Positions 1 to 5,014 of a DNA stretch of 6,961 bases are shown here, one piece after another; within the stretch, counting starts at the first letter, position 1, and each line of letters begins with the position of its first letter. Origin of the DNA: Gammaproteobacteria bacterium (GTDB lineage Bacteria; Pseudomonadota; Gammaproteobacteria; UBA5335; SLRW01); the NCBI GenBank assembly GCA_007134115.1, contig SLLK01000177.1:1-6961 (forward strand), read 5' to 3'. Made by a program: the position numbers and the translations under genes. Under the pieces are notes generated by a model that was not told the origin of the DNA, made no database searches, and saw only the letters and a list, made by a program, of their open reading frames with translations.

Positions 1-1
1 C

Positions 2-880
2 GCGCCACTGGAAGCGGCCCTGTGGCCGTTGCTCGGCATGCTGCTGTTCGCCACCTTCAGCCAGATGGCTCCGGGCCGTCTGGCCGAGGCATTTGCCGAC
101 GGACGTTTTCTGGCCGCGGCCGTGATCGGCAACTTCGTGCTGGTGCCGGTACTGGTGCTGGTGCTGCTGATGTGGGTGCCCGACGAACCGGCGTGGCGAC
201 TGGGGGTGCTACTGGTGCTGCTGGTGCCGTGTACTGACTGGTTCATCAGCTTTACCCACCTCGGTGGCGGCGACAGCCCGCGTGCAGTGGCCTTTGCGCC
301 GCTCAGCCTGTTGCTGCAAATGCTGCTGCTGCCCATCTACCTCTGGCTGTTCCTGGGCGGTGAATTCGTCGTGAGTTTACCCGCCGGCGATCTGTTGGCG
401 GCCTTTGGCGCACTCATTGTGCTGCCTCTGCTGCTCGCAATGGCCCTGCGCTACCGGCTGGCAGCCTCAACGGGTGGACAACGCTGGCTGACCCGTCTGG
501 GAGTCGCGCCAGTGCCGCTGCTGGCGCTGGTGGTGTTCAGTGTGGCCGCCGGGCAGGTGGGCCTGGTGTTGGATTCTGCCGCCATGCTGCCGCTGCTGGC
601 CGGCATATTCGTGGCCTATCTCGCTCTCGCCGCGCTGCTTGCCCGCTGGCTGGCCGGCCTGTTCCGGTTGCCGCCGCGCAGCGGCCGGGTGCTGGCGTTC
701 AGTATGGGGACGCGCAACTCCTTTGTAGTGCTGCCGCTGGCGCTGGCCTTGCCGGATGCCCTGCAGGCGGCGGTGGTGGTGATTGTACTCCAGAGCCTGG
801 TGGAGCTGTTCGGCATGGTGTTCTACCTGCGCTGGGTACCGGGCAGGTTGTTTCCGGACAGCGGGCCCGCTTCGGTTTGA
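2..880 (+). CDS. Acr3/BASS-type permease (arsenic resistance protein-like), 5' truncated
   Basis: This reading frame is already open at base 2 and encodes 292 visible residues ending at TGA 878-880. The true start lies upstream, so the first transmembrane segments are missing. The protein is very hydrophobic, with about eight to nine membrane spans. The opening residues (EAALWPLLGMLLFATFSQ) resemble the early helices of the Acr3/bile acid:sodium symporter superfamily. A Pro-Cys-Thr motif (PCTDW, Cys77 of the visible part) sits where Acr3 arsenite exporters carry a conserved PCT Cys. A late GTRNS segment (about residues 236-240) and an intramembrane Glu (LVELFG, Glu268) match other conserved places of the superfamily. 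From family knowledge it would move an anion or organic acid across the inner membrane, classically arsenite efflux. No arsR or arsC is visible beside it, so arsenic as substrate is unproven. A 73-nt gap separates it from the next gene. Confidence 0.8.
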   Translation, partial: APLEAALWPLLGMLLFATFSQMAPGRLAEAFADGRFLAAAVIGNFVLVPVLVLVLLMWVPDEPAWRLGVLLVLLVPCTDWFISFTHLGGGDSPRAVAFAPLSLLLQMLLLPIYLWLFLGGEFVVSLPAGDLLAAFGALIVLPLLLAMALRYRLAASTGGQRWLTRLGVAPVPLLALVVFSVAAGQVGLVLDSAAMLPLLAGIFVAYLALAALLARWLAGLFRLPPRSGRVLAFSMGTRNSFVVLPLALALPDALQAAVVVIVLQSLVELFGMVFYLRWVPGRLFPDSGPASV

Positions 881-890
881 ATAGTTCGTC

Positions 891-909
891 GCCGCGCCGG
901 GCCCGTGGC
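891..909 (+). other. small GC hairpin after the permease gene
   Basis: GCCGCG (891-896) can pair with CGTGGC (904-909) in RNA, with one G-U pair, around a 7-nt loop, just after the permease stop. No T run follows, so it is at best a weak terminator or an mRNA 3'-end stabiliser. Confidence 0.2.
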
Positions 910-943
910 ATCATAGAGCCAGGGAAACGCTGATCTATATTCC

Positions 944-948
944 GGAGG
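944..948 (+). promoter_or_regulatory. ribosome binding site deciding the GTG 954 start
   Basis: GGAGG lies at 944-948. A GTG at 948 would overlap it and cannot use it, while the in-frame GTG at 954 is 5 nt downstream, a normal spacing. This favours 954 as the start of the exported CX4R protein. Confidence 0.6.
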
Positions 949-953
949 TGCGT

Positions 954-1472
954 GTGCGTATACCTGTTTGTGGTGCTTTGCTGGCTACCCTCATGCTTCT
1001 GGCCTTGCCTGCGGCGGCGTTTGATGCCGATGCCATCGACGGCGTCGACTACGCCCAGCAACCCCGTTCGGAGCGGTTGATCATGGGTCAGCCCGAGCGC
1101 GAGGACCTGGCACGGATTGCGGCGGGAGGCGGACAACATGTCGTCAATCTGCGCGGCGAGGGCGAATTCACCGACTGGGATGCGGGCGAGCTGGTCGAGC
1201 CGCTGGGCATGACTTTCCACCATATCCCGGTCAGGGACGGCAGCGCCCTGACTCGCGAGCGGGTCCAGGCCTTTGATCAGGTGCTGGCTGAGATCGGTGA
1301 TGCGCCGGCCCTGATCTATTGCGGTTCGGGCAACCGGGTGGGGGCCATGTTTGCCCTGCGCGCGGCATGGCTGGAAGGCCAGGATGTGGAAGAAGCCGTT
1401 GCCCTGGGCCGCGAGCATGGCCTCGCCGGCCTGGAAGGTCGCGTTCGCGAACTGCTCGCCAAGTCGTTGTGA
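954..1472 (+). CDS. Exported DUF442-type phosphatase/sulfurtransferase-like protein
   Basis: The product has 172 residues from GTG 954 (174 if GTG 948 is used). Residues 1-22 form a Sec signal peptide: MRIP, a Leu/Ala-rich core, then PAAA before FDADA. The mature protein is therefore probably periplasmic. The body follows the DUF442/TIGR01244 pattern of the tyrosine phosphatase and rhodanese fold: GQPEREDL, then VVNLRGEGE, then HHIPV, then the active loop YCGSGNR (Cys123, Arg128). The loop is CX4R, one residue shorter than the CX5R loop of classical tyrosine phosphatases and equal to the rhodanese loop, so sulfur transfer is as plausible as phosphatase activity. The family's loop is usually C-R-S-G-x-R; here Gly replaces the Arg after Cys. 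It lies 73 nt after the permease gene and 139 nt before the serine hydrolase gene, so it may be a single transcription unit. The substrate is unknown. Confidence 0.8.
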   Translation: MRIPVCGALLATLMLLALPAAAFDADAIDGVDYAQQPRSERLIMGQPEREDLARIAAGGGQHVVNLRGEGEFTDWDAGELVEPLGMTFHHIPVRDGSALTRERVQAFDQVLAEIGDAPALIYCGSGNRVGAMFALRAAWLEGQDVEEAVALGREHGLAGLEGRVRELLAKSL

Positions 1473-1611
1473 CTGACTGTGGTCCCCGGCATGGCGTTGC
1501 GGTGCCGGTCGGCTTTGTGCACTATCGATTACCCCCGGGCGGGAGAGGCCGGCATTGAGCTGTTTACCTCCCCGTCCCGGGGCTCTTTCAATCTGATCCG
1601 GGGGGCGGCGT
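1473..1611 (+). other. intergenic region with two small inverted repeats
   Basis: This gap holds CCGGCA (1486-1491) paired with TGCCGG (1503-1508), and CCCCG (1570-1574) paired with CGGGG (1578-1582) around a 3-nt loop, followed by CTCTTTC. The second resembles a weak terminator, but its stem is short and its T run interrupted. A promoter for the hydrolase pair should lie here, but I see no convincing -35/-10 pair. Confidence 0.3.
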
Positions 1612-2772
1612 GTGAGCAAACTGCGTGTGTACGGGGTGCGAGGCATCCTGCTGGTATCCATTCTGGCAGTGGCGGTACTGATCTGGAAATGGCAGGACAT
1701 CCAGCGCCTGATGACGGTCAATTCGCTGTTTGCCGAAGACCGCATCGTCGAGAACTTCAGCCACATGGACCGGGCCTTCTTCCATGAAACTATTCCTCTG
1801 GACGATACCCTGCCCTCGGAACTGCCCGCCAATCCCCGCCAGCTGCCCGATCTCGCCGACTGGGTCGATGATCGCCGGCTGACCGCACTGGTGGTGCTCA
1901 AGGATGGCGAGCTGGTGCATGAGGCTTACTTCCAGGACACCACGGAAGAGGATCTTCGTATCAGCTGGTCGGTGGCCAAGTCCTTTCTTTCTGCCTTGCT
2001 GGGCATGCTGATAGAAGACGGCGTGGTCAGCGGCGTGGATGCCCTGGTCACCGATTACGTGCCCGAGCTGGCCGACACGGCCTATGACGGCGCCACCATC
2101 CGCGACGCCCTGCAGATGGCCAGTGGTGTGCGCTTCAACGAAGACTATTTTGACCGCCGCTCGGATATCAATCGCATGGGCCGGGTGCTGGCGCTGGGCG
2201 GCACCCTGGACGGCTTCACCATGGACATACAGGAGCGTGCGTACGCGCCGGGCGAGTCGTTCCAGTACGTATCCATCGATACGCATGTGATCGGCATGGT
2301 GATCCGTGGCGCCACCGGCCGCAGCGTCACCGAACTGATGGGTGAACGGCTGCTCTCGCCGCTGGGCCTGGAGTCCGCCAATCCGTACTACATCACGGAT
2401 GGCGATGGTGTGGCTTTCGTGCTCGGCGGCCTGAACATGATGACCCGGGACTACGCCCGTTTCGGCCAGCTATACCTGCAGGAAGGGCGCTGGCAGGGTG
2501 AGCAACTGGTGCCCGCTGCCTGGGTGGCCGAATCGACGGCGCCCAGCTCGCCGACAGCGGAAGGGGCCATACAGTACGGCTATCAGTGGTGGGTGCCTGC
2601 AGACGCCCGCGAAGGCGAGTTCCTGGCGCGCGGTGTATACGGCCAGTTCGTCTATATCAACCGTCCTGCCGGGGTCGTGGTGGCGGTCAATTCCGGTGAT
2701 CGGGGTTTCCGCGAGCCGGGGTCTTTTGAGCAGAATCTGACGATGTTCCGCCTGATCGCGGACGCGCTCTAA
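1612..2772 (+). CDS. Membrane-anchored serine hydrolase (class C beta-lactamase/esterase family)
   Basis: The product has 386 residues starting at GTG 1612; upstream is only a G-rich stretch (GGGGGCGG), a poor ribosome binding site. Residues about 10-26 form one transmembrane helix without a clear cleavage site, so the enzyme is probably anchored in the inner membrane facing the periplasm. The catalytic domain is of the penicillin-binding/beta-lactamase fold. The SxxK motif is Ser120-Val-Ala-Lys123 in ISWSVAKSF, and the second motif is Tyr219-Val-Ser221 in FQYVSIDTH, YxS instead of the YxN of beta-lactamases. A classical KTG box is missing; GVYGQFVYI (341-349) occupies that place. This resembles 6-aminohexanoate-oligomer hydrolases and family VIII esterases more than true beta-lactamases, so amide or ester hydrolysis is likely and antibiotic resistance is not. 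It is followed after 18 nt by an amidohydrolase gene, almost certainly cotranscribed. Confidence 0.87.
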   Translation: MSKLRVYGVRGILLVSILAVAVLIWKWQDIQRLMTVNSLFAEDRIVENFSHMDRAFFHETIPLDDTLPSELPANPRQLPDLADWVDDRRLTALVVLKDGELVHEAYFQDTTEEDLRISWSVAKSFLSALLGMLIEDGVVSGVDALVTDYVPELADTAYDGATIRDALQMASGVRFNEDYFDRRSDINRMGRVLALGGTLDGFTMDIQERAYAPGESFQYVSIDTHVIGMVIRGATGRSVTELMGERLLSPLGLESANPYYITDGDGVAFVLGGLNMMTRDYARFGQLYLQEGRWQGEQLVPAAWVAESTAPSSPTAEGAIQYGYQWWVPADAREGEFLARGVYGQFVYINRPAGVVVAVNSGDRGFREPGSFEQNLTMFRLIADAL

Positions 2773-2790
2773 TTTACAGAGGGCAAGGAT

Positions 2791-4224
2791 ATGCAGTGGG
2801 ATATAAAGACAGCGGCGCGTCTGGGTATTTTGATGCTTGGCGGCTGGTTGCTCGCCGGGTGTGACCAAAGCCCGCCCGATCTGGTGCAGATGCCGGACGC
2901 CGTGCCCGCAGCGGTGCTGATCACCGATGTCGGAGTGCTCGACGTGGATAGCGGGGCAATCACCGCCAATCGCGATGTACTGGTGATTGGCGAGCGTATT
3001 GCCGAAATTGGTGAGGCGGGGACGACTACCCGCCCGGATGATGTGTACCTCATCGATGGCAGCGGCGCCACCCTGCTGCCCGGCCTGATCGATATGCATG
3101 GCCATGTGGGTAATTCCTCCGCGCCGCGCTGGGCGAGTGAGTGGCCGGACGCGAAGCGCAACCTGCGTTCCTACCTGTACGCCGGTGTCACCACCGTGCT
3201 GGACCCCGCCGACATGCATAACCAGGCCTTCAAACGGCGTGATCGCGTGGCTGCGGGCGAGCTGCCGGGTCCGCGTATTTATGCGGCGGGCCCCATGATT
3301 ACCGCCGATGGCGGTCATCCCGTGGCGGCGCTGGAGGGCGCCGCGCCGTGGTGGTTGCGCTGGTACCTGTTGCCGCGCTTTACGCGGCAGGTCGACTCGC
3401 CCGAGAGCGCGCGTGAGGCCGTGCGCGATATTGCCGGGCGTGATGCCGACGTGGTCAAGCTGTCAGTGGATCGTATCCCGGAGTCGGCGCCGCGTATTCG
3501 CCGCGAGCTGCTTACTGCAGCAGTGGATGAGGCCGACGCACTGGGTGTGCGTACCGTGGCGCATACAGGCACGCTGGACGATGCGGTGGATGCTGCCGAA
3601 GCCGGCACCACGTTGTGGGTGCATGGTGTCTACAAGGAGCGTATCCCTGACGAAGCCATCGCCCGGCTGGTTGACTATGGCATTCCCATGGTCGCCACCA
3701 TGGCCGTGTTCGAGAGTTATGCCTTGCTTGGCCGTGAGCCGCGTGTGGCCAGTCGACTGGAGCGCGAAACCGTACCCGCGGAAACACTGGCCGCTTTTAA
3801 CCAACCGCCCGCCAACGATGCAGGTGAATTCGGGGCCTGGCTGGACATGCTCTACGCCCAGCGCGCCGCCGCGCGAGATAACGTGCGGCGTTTGCACGAG
3901 GCCGGATTGACCATCCTTGCCGGCAGCGATACCCAGCAGGGCGTGTTCCCCGGGCCCGGTCTGCACCGGGAATTGCACCTGCTGGTTGAAGCCGGTCTCA
4001 GTCCCGCTGCGGCGATCCGCGCTGCCACCAGCGATGCGGCGCGCTATTTGGCCGACGGCGCCGAACCTGACTTCGGCATCATCGCCGAAGGCAAGCGTGC
4101 CGATCTGCTTTTGGTCGCAGGCGATCCTGCCGTCGACATCGGGAAACTGGCGGACATTCGTGCTGTGCTTCTGGGCGGCGTGCCGCTGCAACGCACGCCG
4201 CTGGCGATGGATGCTGCCGAGTAA
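2791..4224 (+). CDS. Amidohydrolase-family lipoprotein
   Basis: The product has 477 residues from ATG 2791, with AGAGGG at 2778-2783 and 7-nt spacing. The N-terminus is a lipoprotein signal peptide with lipobox LAGC (Cys24). Asp follows at +2, which by the E. coli rule would retain it at the inner membrane. The rest is a metal-dependent amidohydrolase: an N-terminal beta-sandwich (about 42-95), LPGLIDMHGH with metal ligands His103 and His105, VVKLSVD with Lys223 as candidate carboxylated bridging Lys, VAHTG (His258), WVHGV (His278), and AGSD with catalytic Asp380. The C-terminal ADLLLVAGDPAVDI piece returns to the sandwich. This is the imidazolonepropionase/prolidase-like branch, whose members hydrolyse cyclic amides or Xaa-Pro-type peptides. 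All expected ligands are present, so it should be active. Its partner is the preceding serine hydrolase, 18 nt away. The substrate cannot be read from sequence. Confidence 0.9.
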   Translation: MQWDIKTAARLGILMLGGWLLAGCDQSPPDLVQMPDAVPAAVLITDVGVLDVDSGAITANRDVLVIGERIAEIGEAGTTTRPDDVYLIDGSGATLLPGLIDMHGHVGNSSAPRWASEWPDAKRNLRSYLYAGVTTVLDPADMHNQAFKRRDRVAAGELPGPRIYAAGPMITADGGHPVAALEGAAPWWLRWYLLPRFTRQVDSPESAREAVRDIAGRDADVVKLSVDRIPESAPRIRRELLTAAVDEADALGVRTVAHTGTLDDAVDAAEAGTTLWVHGVYKERIPDEAIARLVDYGIPMVATMAVFESYALLGREPRVASRLERETVPAETLAAFNQPPANDAGEFGAWLDMLYAQRAAARDNVRRLHEAGLTILAGSDTQQGVFPGPGLHRELHLLVEAGLSPAAAIRAATSDAARYLADGAEPDFGIIAEGKRADLLLVAGDPAVDIGKLADIRAVLLGGVPLQRTPLAMDAAE

Positions 4225-4229
4225 GCGGG

Positions 4230-4574
4230 CTAGCGCCGCCGCTTCATGCGGCGGGCCGCGGGTGGCCTGAAGGCCGCCGGGCGGTCCTGGATCCATGCGA
4301 CAAAACGCGCGATTTCGGGATCTCCGCGCAGCGCCTCCAGCGTATTGAATTCCCGCTCCAGGGTTTTCTCCGTAAAGCGCGCGTGCAGGTGATCGTGGCA
4401 GGGCCGGCACAGCCAGGCGATGCGCTCATGCACCTCGCTGCGATCGAAGTCACGCTTGTTGCGCCGATTACTGTGCCGGGTGCGCGGGATCAGATGGTGG
4501 CGCGTCAGCCGGGGTACCGCACGAGCGCACAGCTCGCAGCGCTCGGGCCGGTCATTGTTAGACGGTTCGGGCAT
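4230..4574 (-). CDS. Small HNH endonuclease
   Basis: The product has 114 residues. ATG at 4574-4572 is the only usual start codon between an in-frame upstream stop and the motifs; there is no clear Shine-Dalgarno. Two zinc-binding pairs are visible, Cys13-x-x-Cys16 and Cys56-x-x-Cys59, framing the HNH core: RHHLIPR (His26-His27) and LCRPCHDHLHA (His60, His62, His64). A basic segment rich in Arg, Lys and Asn (31-45) lies between. The C-terminus, after PEIARFVAWIQDRP, is an Arg-rich tail. From memory this short stand-alone HNH type is widespread in proteobacteria, with no established role. It would bind Zn and a catalytic metal and nick or cut DNA in the cytoplasm. No methylase or specificity subunit is adjacent, so it is not a visible restriction system. 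It converges on the amidohydrolase gene with only 5 nt between stop codons, and diverges from the Lys-Asp peptide gene. Confidence 0.88.
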   Translation of the reverse strand: MPEPSNNDRPERCELCARAVPRLTRHHLIPRTRHSNRRNKRDFDRSEVHERIAWLCRPCHDHLHARFTEKTLEREFNTLEALRGDPEIARFVAWIQDRPAAFRPPAARRMKRRR

Positions 4575-4606
4575 GGCGATCTGATTCAGGTCGGGGTCAG
4601 CTTCTG

Positions 4607-4618
4607 TATTCTATACTC
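4607..4618. promoter_or_regulatory. candidate -10 element(s) in the divergent intergenic region
   Basis: In the 122-nt gap between the HNH gene and the Lys-Asp peptide gene, TATACT (4612-4617, plus strand) matches the -10 consensus at five of six bases. The opposite strand reads TATAGAAT, also -10-like, in the direction of the HNH gene. No good -35 is visible for either, so these are candidates only. Confidence 0.3.
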
Positions 4619-4684
4619 CGTGATGATAGCTCGGGGATGGATTGCGATTTCATTAACCACCATCCTCGCGGGCGATCAAGCCCA

Positions 4685-4691
4685 AAGGAGG
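4685..4691 (+). promoter_or_regulatory. strong ribosome binding site of the Lys-Asp peptide gene
   Basis: AAGGAGG, a near-perfect Shine-Dalgarno, lies 5 nt before ATG 4697. This fixes the start there rather than at the in-frame ATG 4637, and indicates efficient translation. Confidence 0.85.
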
Positions 4692-4696
4692 CAAGA

Positions 4697-4906
4697 ATGA
4701 AGTTCATGAAGATGTTTACCACGGCCTTCGTGGCCCTGATGCTTACGCTCGGTCTCAGCGGCTGGTCAAGCACCGGCGACGCGGAGAAAGAGGCCGACAC
4801 AGAGGCTCAGGAACTCCAGGTCGCGGAACACCATGGCGACCACAAGGACAAGGACAAGGATAAAGACAAGGATAAGGATAAAGACAAGGATCGCGGCGGC
4901 TATTAA
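4697..4906 (+). CDS. Small exported peptide with a C-terminal (Lys-Asp)8 repeat
   Basis: The product has 69 residues. The N-terminus MKFMKMF is followed by a hydrophobic core (about 8-20) and LSGWSS, a signal sequence that looks like a lipobox except that Trp23 stands where the lipidated Cys would be (codon TGG 4763-4765). Without that Cys the protein may be cut by signal peptidase I, or stay anchored by its signal. The mature part is short and highly charged: an acidic stretch (DAEKEADTEAQE), then a His cluster (HHGDH, 45-49), eight Lys-Asp pairs (50-65) and RGGY. No globular fold is expected. The His and Asp side chains could bind metal, but that is inference. The strong ribosome binding site and a strong terminator 19 nt after the stop argue for a real, independently transcribed gene. 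I do not recognise the family and assign no function. Confidence 0.75.
   Translation: MKFMKMFTTAFVALMLTLGLSGWSSTGDAEKEADTEAQELQVAEHHGDHKDKDKDKDKDKDKDKDRGGY
4844..4891 (+). repeat. 48-bp in-frame hexanucleotide repeat encoding (Lys-Asp)8
   Basis: Eight 6-bp units of form AAR-GAY stand head to tail, mixing AAG/AAA and GAC/GAT codons. Units 3-5 (4856-4873) and 6-8 (4874-4891) are identical over 18 bp, so the tract grew at least partly by an 18-bp tandem duplication. Unit lengths are multiples of three, so slippage would alter protein length without frameshift. Confidence 0.95.
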
Positions 4907-4925
4907 CTGTCCGCCTCCCGAGTGG

Positions 4926-4956
4926 AAAAACCGGCTCCAGTGGAGCCGGTTTTTTT
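4926..4956. terminator. Strong intrinsic terminator, probably bidirectional
   Basis: CCGGCTCC (4931-4938) pairs with GGAGCCGG (4942-4949) around the 3-nt loop AGT. The stem is extended by five A (4926-4930) against T (4950-4954), and a run of seven T follows (4950-4956). On the minus strand the five A become a U run, so the same hairpin can also stop transcripts of the substrate-binding protein gene. It lies between two convergent genes. Confidence 0.93.
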
Positions 4957-4968
4957 GTACGTTTACAA

Positions 4969-4998
4969 GCTAACAGCTATTAGCTAATCACTGTTAGC
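4969..4998. repeat. 30-bp imperfect palindrome between convergent genes
   Basis: GCTAACAG (4969-4976) and CTGTTAGC (4991-4998) are perfect inverted repeats. Exactly at their centre is the 10-bp palindrome ATTAGCTAAT (4979-4988). Only two positions on each side (4977-4978 and 4989-4990) break the symmetry, so 26 of 30 bases are symmetric. It lies 12 nt past the T run of the terminator and 16 nt from the stop of the minus-strand gene. It could form an RNA hairpin or be a protein-binding site. Confidence 0.75.
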
Positions 4999-5014
4999 CG
5001 CCTCTATTCCGGGT

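Noticed and set aside
699..1901. 400-codon open frame on the minus strand
   Set aside because: It lies antisense to three well-supported plus-strand genes, is Arg/Ser/Pro/Gln-rich without domains, and reflects the codon bias of GC-rich DNA.
1612..2772. Antibiotic-resistance beta-lactamase
   Set aside because: It has a membrane anchor, YxS in place of YxN and no KTG box; the family match is to esterase/amidase relatives.
2470..3318. 282-codon minus-strand open frame
   Set aside because: It spans antisense across the junction of the serine hydrolase and amidohydrolase genes, and its translation shows no recognisable motif.
4236..4254. 7-bp perfect hairpin CCGCCGC/GCGGCGG as terminator between the convergent amidohydrolase and HNH genes
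   Set aside because: No T run follows on either strand, and the stem lies inside the Arg-rich 3' end of the HNH coding region, where repeated CGC/GCG codons produce such stems by chance.
3463..4410. 315-codon minus-strand open frame
   Set aside because: It is antisense to the amidohydrolase gene and overlaps the HNH gene in another frame; both real genes have intact catalytic motifs.
4637..4696. N-terminal extension of the Lys-Asp peptide to ATG 4637
   Set aside because: The extension would precede and disrupt the signal sequence, and the strong AAGGAGG at 4685-4691 is correctly spaced only for ATG 4697.
4844..4891. CRISPR or non-coding satellite array
   Set aside because: Units are 6 bp without spacers and keep a Lys-Asp reading frame with synonymous variation, so it is a coding repeat.
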